Origin: Propioniciclava coleopterorum
GTDB taxonomy: Bacteria; Actinomycetota; Actinomycetes; Propionibacteriales; Propionibacteriaceae
Length of the DNA: 64,000 nt
Direction of reading: 5' to 3'
NCBI RefSeq assembly: GCF_011393335.1
Contig: NZ_CP049865.1
Location: forward strand, 806,001 to 870,000
Shown: positions 36,035 through 45,235 of the stretch, one piece after another
How the letters are laid out: each line of letters begins with the position of its first letter
Position numbering within the stretch: position 1 is the first letter of the stretch
Notes under the pieces: generated by a model
Databases searched by the model: none
Seen by the model: only the letters and a program-made list of their open reading frames with translations
Told to the model about the DNA's origin: nothing
Program-made: the position numbers and the translations under genes

Positions 36035-36547
36035 TCAGCGGTTGATCTGCAGCGCCTCGATGGACTTGGACAGGCTGGAATCGAGCATGCGGAACTGCTC
36101 GGGCGACCAGGTGCCGTAGCGCGGGTTGATCTGGATGTCGAGGCCGCGCAGGCCGGTGAGGAAGCGCTCATCCCCCAGCCGGTCGATCGCCAGCGACGTC
36201 GTCGCGACGGCGTCGGCCCACTCCTGGCCGCCGGCCGCGATGATCGCCTGGGCGCTCGCGCTGTTGGCGACCTCGGCGGCCTTGTCGGCCGGGGTGAACT
36301 CGATGCCGTTGGCGGCCACCACCTGGCGCGACGCCTCGCCCAGCGTCAGGTCGAACGCGGCCGACCGCAGCGCGTCGGTGCTCGCGGCGCCCGTGGCGGC
36401 CGTCATCACCTCGGCGGTCCGCACGACCTTCTCGTCCGGGATGCGGGTGGTGCCGACCTTGCCGCCGGAGCCCGGCCACGACGTGCAGCCGGTGAGGGCG
36501 AGCGCGGCGATCGCTGCGACGGCGAGGGGACGGATGGCCTTGTTCAT
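36035..36547 (-). CDS. small lipoprotein between mfd and mazG
   Basis: 170 residues. The signal peptide IRPLAVAAIAALALTGC has lipobox L-T-G-C with Cys21. The mature part is helical, with EVMTAATGAASTDALRSAAFDLTLGEASRQVVAANGIEFTPADK suggesting a SurA-N-like or chaperone-like helical fold, though that is only an impression. It occupies the place of mycobacterial lpqU but I see no clear similarity to it. A GGAG-type site precedes the ATG. Confidence 0.78.
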   Translation of the reverse strand: MNKAIRPLAVAAIAALALTGCTSWPGSGGKVGTTRIPDEKVVRTAEVMTAATGAASTDALRSAAFDLTLGEASRQVVAANGIEFTPADKAAEVANSASAQAIIAAGGQEWADAVATTSLAIDRLGDERFLTGLRGLDIQINPRYGTWSPEQFRMLDSSLSKSIEALQINR

Positions 36548-36584
36548 CGGTGGCTCTCCTGGACGAGGACGGATCGCCCCGATC

Positions 36585-39500
36585 CTAGCGGCCGGAACCC
36601 AGCAGCGCGGTCAACGCCTGGGTCGCCCACTCCAGCAGCGGCCCGTCGGTGACGGGCTTGCCCGCGATGGGGGCCGTCATGGGGCGGGGCAGGAACAGCT
36701 GATGAGTGGCCTTGTTGAGGCGCGATCCCGGGTAGAGCCGGGCGCGGCGCATGTCCTGGGAGTCCGTCAGCACCACCGGCGCGAACCGGATCATGGTGCC
36801 CGCGCTCAGCACCTCGGTGATGCCGAGGCTGCGGCACAGCATCCGGAACCGGCTGACCGCGAACAGGTTCTCCACCGGCTCGGGCAGCGCGCCGTAGCGG
36901 TCGAGCAGTTCGGCGCGGACGGCGTCGGCGTCGGCCGGCTCGCGGACCGCGGCCAGCCGCTTGTACATCTCCAGCCGCAGCCGCTCGGATTCGATGTAGT
37001 CGGTCGGCAGGTGTGCGTCCACGGCGAGCTCGATCTTCATCTCGGGCTCGGGCTCGGTGTCCTCGCCGCGGTAGTCGGCGACGGCCTCGCCGACGAGCCG
37101 GATGTAGAGGTCGAAGCCGACGTCGGCGATGTGGCCGGACTGCTCGTCGCCCAGCAGGTTGCCCGCGCCGCGGATCTCCAGGTCCTTCATGGCGATCGCC
37201 ATGCCGGCGCCCAGGTCGGTGTGCGCGGCCATGGTCGCCAGGCGGTCGTGCGCGGTGTCGGTGAGCGGCTTGTCCGGCGGGTACAGGAAGTAGGCGTAGC
37301 CGCGCTCCCGGCCGCGGCCCACGCGGCCGCGGAGCTGGTGCAGCTGGGAGAGGCCGAGCAGGTCGGCGCGCTCGATGATGAGGGTGTTGGCGCTGGAGAT
37401 GTCCAGGCCGGCCTCGACGATGGTGGTGCAGACCAGGACGTCGGCCTTGCGCTCCCAGAAGTCGACCATCACCTGCTCCAGCGTGTGCTCGTTCATCTGG
37501 CCGTGCGCCACGGCGACGTTGGCCTCGGGCACCAGGTCGCGGATCTTCGCGGCGGCCTTCTCGATGGTGCCGACCCGGTTGTGGATGTAGAACACCTGCC
37601 CCTCGCGGGCCAGCTCGCGGCGGATCGCCGCCCGCACCTGCGCGTCGTCGCTGGGCCCGGCGAAGGTCAGCACCGGGTGGCGCTCCTCGGGCGGGGCGGC
37701 GATGACGCTCATCTCCCGGATGCCGGTGATCGCCATCTCCAGGGTGCGCGGGATCGGGGTCGCCGACATCGACAGGACGTCGACGTTGAGGCGCATCTTC
37801 TTCAGCGCCTCCTTGTGCTCGACGCCGAAGCGCTGCTCCTCGTCCACGATCACGAGGCCCAGATCCTTGAACTGGACCTCGTTCGAGAACAGCCGGTGCG
37901 TCCCGACCACCAGGTCGATCGAGCCGTCGGCCAGCCCGTCCATCACCTTCCGGGACTCGGCCGGGGTCTGGAACCGGCTCAGGGACGCCACCGTGACCGG
38001 GAAGCCGGCGTAGCGGTCGGCGAACGTCGCGAAGTGCTGCTGCACCAGCAGCGTCGTCGGGACGAGGATGGCGACCTGCTTGCCGTCCATGACGGCCTTG
38101 AACGCGGCGCGGACCGCGATCTCGGTCTTGCCGTAGCCCACGTCGCCGCAGATGAGCCGGTCCATGGGGACGATCTGCTCCATGTCGCGCTTGACCTCGA
38201 TGACGGCGGCGAGCTGGTCGGGCGTCTCGACGTAGGAGAAGTTGTCCTCCAGCTCGCGCTGCCAGGGGCTGTCGACGCCGAACGCGTAGCCCTGGGTGGC
38301 CTGCCGGGCGGCGTACAGCTTGATGAGTTCGGCGGCGATCTCGCGGACGGCCTTGCGGGCGCGGGTCTTGCGCTTGTTCCAGTCGGCGCCGCCCATCCGG
38401 TCCAGCGACGGCGACTCCCCGCCGACGTAGCGGGTGATCTGGTCCAGCGCGTCCATCGGCACGAACAGCCGGTCGCCGGGGTGGCCCCGCTTGGACGGCG
38501 CGTACTCCAGCACCAGGTACTCGCGGGTGGCGCCCGCGACGGTGCGGGTGACCATCTCGACGTACTTGCCGACGCCGTGGGCGTCGTGGACGACGAAGTC
38601 GCCGGGCTTCAGCTCGAGCGGGTCGATCGCGTTCTTGCGGCGGGTCGGCATCCGGCGGGGCGCCTTGTCGACGCCCTGGACGCCGGACAGGTCGCCGGAG
38701 GTGAACACCTGCAGGTTGACCTTGTCGAGGCGGAAGCCGTGCGGCAGGTCGGCGATCACGATGTCGACGCGGCCGGCCAGGTCGTGCTCGCCGAGCACCT
38801 CGTGCAGCCGGCTGGCGCGGCCGGGAGAGTCGGCGACCAGGGTGACGCTCATGCCCTGGGCGAGCGCGGCCGCGATGGCCGCCAGCGCCGCCTCGATGTC
38901 GCCGCGGAAGGGCTCGTTCTCCTCGGCGAGGATCTGCAGCGACTCCGGGTCCTCCGCGTAGGCGGACAGCGTCCACCAGCCCAGCCCGCGGCCCAGGGCC
39001 TCGGTGCGCACCTCGCCCAGGGTGCGGTAGGCCGACCCGGCCAGGTCGATGGGCGCCTTGCCTCCCTCGGCCGCGGCCGCCCAGGACGCCATCAGGAACT
39101 CCTGGCTGGTGGCGTGCAGTTCCAGGGCGCGGGCGCGGACCTTCTCGGGGTCGCTCACCAGCACCGTCGTGTCGGCGGGGAGCACGTCGACGAGGAGTTC
39201 GAGCCGGTCGACCAGCACCGAGGCCAGCGCCTCCATGCCGTCGACGGCGTGGCCGTCGGCGATGCGGGTGAACATCTCGGTGAGCTGCTCGCCCAGGTCG
39301 CCGCGCAACGCCAGGGTGGCGGCGCGCTCGCGGACCTCGTCGCTGAGCAGCAGTTCGCGGCACGGGTCGGCGACGATGCCCGGCACCGTGTCCTCCATCG
39401 AGCGCTGGTCGGCCACCGAGAACGGGTGGATCTCCTCCACCTCGTCGCCGAAGAAGTCGACGCGGAACGGGTGCTCGCTGGTGGGTGGGAACACGTCGAT

Positions 39501-40055
39501 GATGCCGCCGCGGATCGCGAACTCGCCGCGGCGCTCGACCAGGTCGACGCGCACGTAGGCGGCTCCCACGAGGGCGGCCGCCAGGTCGTCGATGTCGTAG
39601 TCGCGGCCCACCTCGACCGCGACGGGGCGCAGGTCGCCCAGGCCGGCGACCTGCGGCTGCAGCACGGCCCGGACGGGCGCGACGATCACCCGGGGCGCGG
39701 GCTGCGGGGCGTTCCCGGCGATCCGACGCAGGACGCCGAGGCGGCGCCCGACGGTGTCCGAGCGCGGCGAGAGCCGCTCGTGCGGCAGGGTCTCCCAGGC
39801 CGGGTAGTAGGCGACGGCGTCCTCGCCGAGCAGGGACGCCAGCGCGTCGCGCGCGTTCTCGGCCTCCCGGTAGGTCGAGGTGACCACCAGCAGGGGCCGC
39901 CCGGCGTCGGCGCTCAGCGCGGCGGCGAGCAGCGGGCGCAACGCGGCCGGGCAGGTGACGTCCAACGTCGGGTCGGTCCCCGTGCGCGCGTGCTGGATGA
40001 GCTGCGCGATGACGGGTTCGGACGCGACGAGCTCGAGCAGGCCCGCGATTTCCAC
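36585..40055 (-). CDS. mfd: transcription-repair coupling factor
   Basis: 1,156 residues. The UvrB-homology region is N-terminal. The RNA-polymerase interaction domain shows PGDFVVHDAHGVGKYVEMVTRTV. The translocase has RLICGDVGYGKTEIAVRAAFKA (Walker A), LVIVDEEQRFGVEHKE (DEEQ box), LSMSATPIPRTLEMAI and QLRGRVGRGRERGYAYFL, and the C-terminal TRG domain holds MKIELAVDAHLPTDYI. It removes RNA polymerase stalled at lesions and recruits UvrA. GTG 40055 fits a −10 box 7 nt upstream, while GTG 40085 would add ten residues. Confidence 0.96.
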   Translation of the reverse strand: MEIAGLLELVASEPVIAQLIQHARTGTDPTLDVTCPAALRPLLAAALSADAGRPLLVVTSTYREAENARDALASLLGEDAVAYYPAWETLPHERLSPRSDTVGRRLGVLRRIAGNAPQPAPRVIVAPVRAVLQPQVAGLGDLRPVAVEVGRDYDIDDLAAALVGAAYVRVDLVERRGEFAIRGGIIDVFPPTSEHPFRVDFFGDEVEEIHPFSVADQRSMEDTVPGIVADPCRELLLSDEVRERAATLALRGDLGEQLTEMFTRIADGHAVDGMEALASVLVDRLELLVDVLPADTTVLVSDPEKVRARALELHATSQEFLMASWAAAAEGGKAPIDLAGSAYRTLGEVRTEALGRGLGWWTLSAYAEDPESLQILAEENEPFRGDIEAALAAIAAALAQGMSVTLVADSPGRASRLHEVLGEHDLAGRVDIVIADLPHGFRLDKVNLQVFTSGDLSGVQGVDKAPRRMPTRRKNAIDPLELKPGDFVVHDAHGVGKYVEMVTRTVAGATREYLVLEYAPSKRGHPGDRLFVPMDALDQITRYVGGESPSLDRMGGADWNKRKTRARKAVREIAAELIKLYAARQATQGYAFGVDSPWQRELEDNFSYVETPDQLAAVIEVKRDMEQIVPMDRLICGDVGYGKTEIAVRAAFKAVMDGKQVAILVPTTLLVQQHFATFADRYAGFPVTVASLSRFQTPAESRKVMDGLADGSIDLVVGTHRLFSNEVQFKDLGLVIVDEEQRFGVEHKEALKKMRLNVDVLSMSATPIPRTLEMAITGIREMSVIAAPPEERHPVLTFAGPSDDAQVRAAIRRELAREGQVFYIHNRVGTIEKAAAKIRDLVPEANVAVAHGQMNEHTLEQVMVDFWERKADVLVCTTIVEAGLDISSANTLIIERADLLGLSQLHQLRGRVGRGRERGYAYFLYPPDKPLTDTAHDRLATMAAHTDLGAGMAIAMKDLEIRGAGNLLGDEQSGHIADVGFDLYIRLVGEAVADYRGEDTEPEPEMKIELAVDAHLPTDYIESERLRLEMYKRLAAVREPADADAVRAELLDRYGALPEPVENLFAVSRFRMLCRSLGITEVLSAGTMIRFAPVVLTDSQDMRRARLYPGSRLNKATHQLFLPRPMTAPIAGKPVTDGPLLEWATQALTALLGSGR

Positions 40056-40062
40056 GTCGATC

Positions 40063-40068
40063 AGTGTA
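40063..40068 (-). promoter_or_regulatory. leaderless −10 box of mfd
   Basis: TACACT on the minus strand lies 7 nt before GTG 40055 and decides between two possible GTG starts. Confidence 0.45.
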
Positions 40069-40276
40069 GGACGCCGCCCGGACACTCCCGACCGACCTCG
40101 CCCCCGACCGCCTCGCGCCCGACCGCCCTCGCGCTCCCCCACGAGACGACCCCACGAGGTTCGGGCGGCGAGGACTCCCCGGCGGGGTTGACGGCCGCGG
40201 CGGCGTCCGACATCCTGGAGGGCTGCCCGGGCGGGCGGCCGGCGTACACGCCGCAACCGAACGAAGGGTCGAGACA

Positions 40277-40369
40277 GTGAGGCAGGAACAGCTCCGTCGC
40301 TATGAGGCGATGTCGCAGCGCTGCCCGGTCGCGCCCTTCGATCTCCAGGTCCGGCCGGCGACACGCTGA
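40277..40369 (+). CDS. possible 30-residue leader ORF upstream of rtcB
   Basis: GTG 40277 with AAGGG 8 nt upstream opens a 30-codon frame (MRQEQLRRYEAMSQRCPV…) ending at 40369. It lies in the otherwise gene-free 453-bp spacer between mfd and rtcB. Nothing else clear was seen there apart from the mfd promoter at its left edge. It may be a leader peptide or chance. Confidence 0.25.
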   Translation: MRQEQLRRYEAMSQRCPVAPFDLQVRPATR

Positions 40370-40508
40370 GCCGGGCGCACGCCCGCCTCGGCCGTCCCTC
40401 GGCCGCACCGTCTCCTCGCAACACCCGTGTGCTCTGCGACGACGACACGCCCCGACGAACGCCGAGCGCCGTGCGCTCCCCCACGAAGAAACAACGAGAG
40501 GAAGAATC

Positions 40509-41720
40509 ATGTCCACGTTCCCGGTGCCCCTGACGGGCACCGACAACACCTTGATGTGGGCCACCGAGGCCGACATCGAGGACGCCGCGCGCCGGCAGCT
40601 GCGCAACGTCGCCGCCCTGCCGTGGACGCACGGCCTGCGGGTGATGCCCGACGTGCACTACGGCTACGGCGCCACGGTCGGCTCCGTGATCGCGATGCGC
40701 CAGGCCGTCGCCCCGGCGGCCGTCGGGGTCGACATCGGCTGCGGGATGACCGCGGTACGGACCAACCTGCGCCCCGACCAGCTGCCCGAGGACCTGCACC
40801 TGCTGCGGTCAGGCATCGAGCGGGGCGTCCCGGTCGGCTTCGCCGCGCACAAGGGCGAGGCCCGCACGCTGAGCAGGCACCCCGATCTGGCCGCCCGGTA
40901 CCGCACGCTGATGGCCGAGTTCGACGACCTGCGCGCGCGGCACCTGACGCGGGCGGCGTCCTCGGGCAAGGCGACCGCGAAGGCGATCAGCCAGGTCGGG
41001 ACGCTGGGTGGCGGAAACCACTTCATCGAGCTGTGCGCCGGCGACGACGACCGGGTGTGGATCACACTGCACTCCGGCTCGCGCGGCACGGGCAACCAGC
41101 TCGCGCAGGTCCACATGGAGGCCGCGCAGGCCCTGTCGCACAACCAGGGGCTGGTCGACCGCGACCTGGCGGTCTTCCTCGCGGGCACCCCGCAGATGGA
41201 CGACTACCTGCACGACCTGTGGTGGGCGCAGGCCTACGCGCTGCTGAACCGCGACGTGATCCTGCAGGCGGTGTGCGACGAGCTGAGCCACCGCATCGAG
41301 GGCATCGCGTTCGAGGCGCCGATCAAGTGCCACCACAACTACGTGGCGGTGGAGACCTACGACGACACCGAGCTGATCGTGACCCGCAAGGGCGCGATCC
41401 GCGCCGGGGCGGGTGACCTGGGCGTGATCCCGGGTTCGATGGGGACCGGCTCCTACATCGTGCGCGGGCTGGGCAACCCGGCGTCGTACCAGTCGGCGTC
41501 CCACGGCGCAGGGCGGCGGATGTCGCGGAACGCGGCGAAGCGGCGCTACAGCACCGAGGATCTGGCCAGCCAGACCGCGGGCATCGAGTGCCGCAAGGAC
41601 GCGGGCGTGATCGACGAGATCCCGGCCGCGTACAAGGACATCAACGAGGTCATCGACGCGCAGCGCGACCTGGTCGATGTCGTGGCCCGGCTGCAGACCC
41701 TGCTCTGCGTGAAGGGCTGA
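40509..41720 (+). CDS. rtcB: RtcB-type RNA ligase
   Basis: 403 residues. GTP- and Mn2+-dependent ligase joining 2',3'-cyclic phosphate or 3'-phosphate RNA ends to 5'-OH ends. DVHYGYGATVGSV, GVDIGCGMTAVRTNL (Cys78, a metal ligand) and GTLGGGNHFIELC form the metal and GTP site. SASHGAGRRMSR holds His332, which is guanylylated. The short form without intein is typical of bacteria. AGGAAG precedes the ATG. No RtcA, RtcR or PrfH gene adjoins, so its RNA substrate is unclear. Confidence 0.94.
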   Translation: MSTFPVPLTGTDNTLMWATEADIEDAARRQLRNVAALPWTHGLRVMPDVHYGYGATVGSVIAMRQAVAPAAVGVDIGCGMTAVRTNLRPDQLPEDLHLLRSGIERGVPVGFAAHKGEARTLSRHPDLAARYRTLMAEFDDLRARHLTRAASSGKATAKAISQVGTLGGGNHFIELCAGDDDRVWITLHSGSRGTGNQLAQVHMEAAQALSHNQGLVDRDLAVFLAGTPQMDDYLHDLWWAQAYALLNRDVILQAVCDELSHRIEGIAFEAPIKCHHNYVAVETYDDTELIVTRKGAIRAGAGDLGVIPGSMGTGSYIVRGLGNPASYQSASHGAGRRMSRNAAKRRYSTEDLASQTAGIECRKDAGVIDEIPAAYKDINEVIDAQRDLVDVVARLQTLLCVKG

Positions 41721-41783
41721 GGACGGCGTCCGCTCGGAACTCTCCGGGCGGGCGTCGTTCCGCGTCCCGGCCCCGACGCCGCC

Positions 41784-42173
41784 TCAACGGGGACGCCGCC
41801 GCGCGGCCCGCGCCTCGTCGGCGCCGATGGTCGCCACCGGCAGCGGCGGCAGGCCGGGCGTGGCCGGACGCAGCCGCTGCGCCTTCACCAGCGCGTTGAA
41901 CGCGGCCACGGCGGCGTCCGCGGCCGCGTCGCTGGGGTGGCCGGGCAGCTCGGCCAGCAGTTGGGCCCGCTGCCGGCGCAGCTGGATCTCGGCGGGCGCC
42001 AGCGCGGAGGTGTCGCCGGCCTCGCGCAGCTTGCGCTTGACCCACCAGTCGGGGTCGCCGGCGTCCGACAGGTCGAGCGGACGCCCCGCGCCCGGCAGGT
42101 CGTCGAACTCGCCGCGCTCCATCGCCTCCCGGATCAGACGGTCCTGCAGGCTCTCGAACGGCTGCTGCGTCAT
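41784..42173 (-). CDS. DUF1992 (DnaJC28-like) protein
   Basis: 129 residues. DRLIREAMERGEFDDLPGAGRPLDL followed by DPDWWVKRKLREAG and LAPAEIQLRRQRAQLLAELP is the conserved core of DUF1992, found in bacterial YhdN-like proteins and human DNAJC28. The function is unknown. It converges on rtcB. Confidence 0.87.
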   Translation of the reverse strand: MTQQPFESLQDRLIREAMERGEFDDLPGAGRPLDLSDAGDPDWWVKRKLREAGDTSALAPAEIQLRRQRAQLLAELPGHPSDAAADAAVAAFNALVKAQRLRPATPGLPPLPVATIGADEARAARRRPR

Positions 42174-42179
42174 GGCCCC

Positions 42180-42185
42180 AGTATG
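42180..42185 (-). promoter_or_regulatory. leaderless −10-like box of the DUF1992 gene
   Basis: CATACT on the minus strand lies 6 nt before ATG 42173. It lies in the 15-bp gap after the upstream small membrane-protein gene. Confidence 0.35.
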
Positions 42186-42188
42186 GCC

Positions 42189-42536
42189 TCAGGCGGTGAG
42201 CAGGAGCGCGATCAGCGACGCGGCGACGACGACGTAGCCGAGCAGGCACCACCGCAGGACGCGGGGTCGTCGGGCGGCGGGGAACACCCACGGGATCGAA
42301 ACGCTCGCGACGAGGCCGGTCACCAGCGCACCGAAGGTCCCGAAGATCAGGGTGTAGCCGTGCGGATCCGTGGCGGGTCCGCCGAACCTGCTCCTCAGCA
42401 CCGCGACGAGGAGCAGGGCGAACGGAAGGCCTGCGACCAGCGAGACGACGGCACCGATGATCCGCGGGACCGGGCTTCCGGACGGCGTCGCCTGCCCGGC
42501 CGACTCAGGGGGTGGAGGAGCCATCGCCGACATCAT
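42189..42536 (-). CDS. small membrane protein of unknown function
   Basis: 115 residues. A Pro-rich N-terminus (APPPPESAGQATPSG) precedes three hydrophobic segments: IIGAVVSLVAGLPFALLLVAVL, LIFGTFGALVTGLVASVSI and LLGYVVVAASLIALLL. I do not recognise a family. ATG 42536 overlaps the stop of the GDSL gene (ATGATG), so the two are probably translated together. Confidence 0.65.
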   Translation of the reverse strand: MMSAMAPPPPESAGQATPSGSPVPRIIGAVVSLVAGLPFALLLVAVLRSRFGGPATDPHGYTLIFGTFGALVTGLVASVSIPWVFPAARRPRVLRWCLLGYVVVAASLIALLLTA

Positions 42537-43683
42537 CCGCCCATCCGGGGCAGGAGCGCGGACAGCCCGGCGGAGCGGACGAACCGTTCCGCGATCAGTG
42601 CGTGCGTCTCCTCGTCGGGGTGCAGCCCGTCCGGCAGCGGGTGCGCCTCGGCGTCCGCCTCGCCGTAGAGGGCGAGCCCGTCGATCAGGCCGAGCCGGTC
42701 GTCCGCGCGCTCCTCGATGATCTCCGCCAGCTCCGAGCGCACCACCTCGAGGGTCAGCGCGCCGCCGGCCACCGCGGCAGGGTCGCCGGTCGCGATGAAG
42801 CGGACCTCGCCGCGGGCGAGGGCCTTCGGATCGAAGGCCCCGGGCCCCGGGGTCTTCTCGTGGATCGCGCACCAGGTCGGCGTCAGGAGCCCGATCGGGG
42901 TCTCCGGGTGCGCGTCCCGCAGCGCGTCGACGAACCCGTGCACCGCGGACCGCAGGGCCCTGCGCCGCATCAGGTCGGCGTTGACGATGTTGATGCCCAG
43001 CGCCACGGTGAGAAGGTCGGCGGGCAGCGCGGCCATCGCTCTGGCGGTGAAGGAGTCCGCCAGCGCGCTCCCCCGAAACCGAGGTTCGTCAGGTCCAGCC
43101 CCAACGAACGGGCCGCCCGCGCGACCCACGTGGCGCTCGGCCCGCCGGCGTTCGAGCCCTGAGAGATCGAGCTGCCGTGGTGGACCCACCTCGGCCGGCC
43201 CGAGGGCACCGGGCGCAGTTCGGCGGCCGCGGTGATCGAGACCAGCTCGACCGACTCGGTGTGCGGCAGCCAGATCTCCACCCGCTTGTCCCCGGCCGGC
43301 AGCCCGATCCGCAGCGTCTCCGGCTCGGCGACGGTGGTGGAGCGCCGCCCCGACGCCATGTCCGTGAGGTGCTGCGTCGCCGTCTCGAGGCTCGCGCGGG
43401 CATGGAGGTCGCCGTCGACCAGCACATCGAAGACCCCGACGGCCCGCGGCGGCACCCCCACGTAGCCGAAGCGCTCGGCTCTGGCGGTCAGCTCGACGAC
43501 GGTGGCGCTGGTGTCGAACGCCAGGCGAACCCCCGACGGCTGGGAGGCCGACATCGCCAGCTGCGGGTCGGCGGCCCGACGGATCGCCCACCCGGGCAGC
43601 CGCATCGGGCGCAGCCCCGCCCCGGTCGGGACGATCTCGACGGCGCCGTGCAGCAGCGCCCGATCGATCGGTTCCTGCGTCAT
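42533..43683 (-). CDS. GDSL/SGNH-hydrolase-family esterase, broken by a one-base deletion
   Basis: Expected 383 residues. An N-terminal beta-rich domain (about 1–175) ends at RPRWVHHGSSISQGSNAGGP, where the GSS motif supplies the catalytic Ser. SLGLDLTNLGFGG is block II, VALGINIV block III and DGLHPDEETHALIAER the Asp/His block V. The frame breaks right after LGFGG. It reads ARWRTPSPPER as sequenced but SALADSFTARAMAALP one base over. 1,151 nt is 3n−1, and the run 43070–43074 (plus strand C5) has lost one base. Related carbohydrate esterases deacetylate polysaccharides. Confidence 0.83.
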
Positions 43684-43731
43684 GGGGTCACCGCCCTTCC
43701 GGCCTGTCCTGCTCGCCAGCATTCCACGAAC

Positions 43732-43771
43732 CGCTCGCCCCGACCATCCGGCCGTCCGTCCGGGGCGAGCG
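43732..43771 (-). terminator. terminator of the rplY–pth operon
   Basis: Perfect 11-bp arms (43732–43742 and 43761–43771) with an 18-nt loop, starting 25 nt beyond the pth stop. Confidence 0.6.
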
Positions 43772-43795
43772 AGCGTTCGGCGCCCGGGCGAGCCT

Positions 43796-44398
43796 TCAGG
43801 AGTTGAAGCGGTTCTGCACCGCGGCCAGGTCGCCGGAGATCAGGGCCTCCACGGCGTCGGCGTTGCGGGACACCTCGACGGCGTAGTCCTCGCGCAGCGA
43901 GGCGGGGATCGGGGCCAGCACGTAGTCGGCCGCCTGCTGGCGGCCGGGCGGACGGCCGATGCCGAACCGGATCCGGTAGAAGTCGCCGGTGCCCAGGTGG
44001 GCGCGCATCGACTTCAGCCCGTTGTGGCCGTTGTCGCCACCGCCCTTCTTGGCGCGCAGCCGGCCGAAGTCCAGGTCGAGCTCGTCGTGGACGGCGATCA
44101 CATGGTCGGGGTCGATCTTGAAGAAGGCGCAGGCCTTGGCCACGGCGGCGCCGGAGTCGTTCATGAACGTGCGCGGCTTGAGCAGGATCACCCGCTGCGC
44201 GTCCGCGCCGACCCCGCCCATCCCGGAGGCCGCCAGCCGCGTCTCGACGACGTCGGCCCGCATGCCGCGGGGGGCGGCGAACGGCGCGCGCGCCCGCCCG
44301 GCCAGCTCGTCGGCGACCATGAAGCCGACGTTGTGCCGGGTGGACGCGTAGGTCGGGCCCGGATTACCGAGCCCGACCACCAACCACGGTGACGCCAA
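43796..44398 (-). CDS. pth: peptidyl-tRNA hydrolase
   Basis: 200 residues. It frees tRNA from peptidyl-tRNAs that drop off ribosomes. VVGLGNPGPTYASTRHNVGF contains Asn12 and catalytic His22, and KPRTFMNDSG, AVHDELDLDFGRLRAKKGGGDNGHNGL and FYRIRFGIGRP complete the active site. The chosen start is TTG 44398, because GGAG lies 7–8 nt upstream and the TAA of rplY only 4 nt before. The longer frame would read through rplY. A downstream GTG would cut into the first strand. Confidence 0.93.
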   Translation of the reverse strand: MASPWLVVGLGNPGPTYASTRHNVGFMVADELAGRARAPFAAPRGMRADVVETRLAASGMGGVGADAQRVILLKPRTFMNDSGAAVAKACAFFKIDPDHVIAVHDELDLDFGRLRAKKGGGDNGHNGLKSMRAHLGTGDFYRIRFGIGRPPGRQQAADYVLAPIPASLREDYAVEVSRNADAVEALISGDLAAVQNRFNS

Positions 44399-44402
44399 CG
44401 GA

Positions 44403-45050
44403 TTACTCCGCGGCGTCCTCGGCCTCGGCCGACTCCTCGGCCTCGGCCGGAGCCTCGTCGGAGGCACCCGCGACCGCGGCGTCCAGCTCGGCGTCCAGCT
44501 CCTCGGTCGTGGGGGCCGGAGCGATCGACAGGATCAGGTCGGTCGGCTCGCCGGGGAACACGGCGCCCTCGGGCAGGTTCAGGTCGGCGGCGGTGACCTG
44601 CTCGCCGATCTCCAGCTCGCCGGCCGGGATCTCGATGTGCGCCGGGATGTTGGTCGCGGCGACCTCGAGGGTGATCGACTGCTGGTCCATGACCAGGATG
44701 CGGTCGTCCTTGACGGTGCCGGTGACGAGCAGCGGAACCTCGACGGTGACCTTCTCGCCCTTCTTCACGATGACCAGGTCGACGTGGTCCAGGAAGCCGG
44801 TGATCGGGTCGCGCTGCACCTGCTTGGGCAGGGCGAGCTGCTTCTTGCCGCCGTCGATGACCAGCGTCAGCAGCGCGTTCGCGGTGCGCAGCGCCAGCAG
44901 GGTCTCGTGGCCCGGAAGCGAGATGTGGATCGGGTCGCCGCCGTGCCCGTAGATCACGGCGGGCACCTTGTTGGCGCGACGGATGCGGCGGGCGGCGCCC
45001 TTGCCGAACTCGGTACGGCTCTCGGCCTCAAGCCTCAGCTCGTCAGTCAT
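44403..45050 (-). CDS. rplY: 50S ribosomal protein L25/general stress protein Ctc
   Basis: 215 residues. The N-terminal L25 5S-rRNA-binding domain (EAESRTEFGKGAARRIRRANKVPAVIYGHG) is followed by the TL5-type C-terminal beta domain (HIEIPAGELEIGEQVTAADLNLP). The tail is acidic and Glu/Ala-rich (about 30 residues). GAGGAG precedes the ATG. It is co-directional with pth, as in most actinobacteria. Confidence 0.95.
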   Translation of the reverse strand: MTDELRLEAESRTEFGKGAARRIRRANKVPAVIYGHGGDPIHISLPGHETLLALRTANALLTLVIDGGKKQLALPKQVQRDPITGFLDHVDLVIVKKGEKVTVEVPLLVTGTVKDDRILVMDQQSITLEVAATNIPAHIEIPAGELEIGEQVTAADLNLPEGAVFPGEPTDLILSIAPAPTTEELDAELDAAVAGASDEAPAEAEESAEAEDAAE

Positions 45051-45235
45051 GATGGTTCTCCTCAACCTTGGCGATACGCGTGGCAAGGGAGGGCCTTGTC
45101 GATCACGGGACGCAAGTCCCCTCGCCAAGCAACTTCCCCAGCGTACCCGAGGCTCCGGGCTGACGGGAAACCGGGGCGCCCGCCTCCTCCGGGGATAGGC
45201 TTTCGGCGCAATGCTCACCGACCTCGGGGGTGCCC

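Noticed and set aside
36126-40280. 1,384-codon frame antisense to mfd and the small lipoprotein gene
   Set aside because: Shadow of the strong codon bias of mfd. No domain is recognisable in it.
43796-44467. Longer Arg/Pro-rich N-terminus for peptidyl-tRNA hydrolase
   Set aside because: It would overlap the end of rplY by about 65 bp and reads as low-complexity shadow sequence. TTG 44398 has a proper ribosome site at the right distance.
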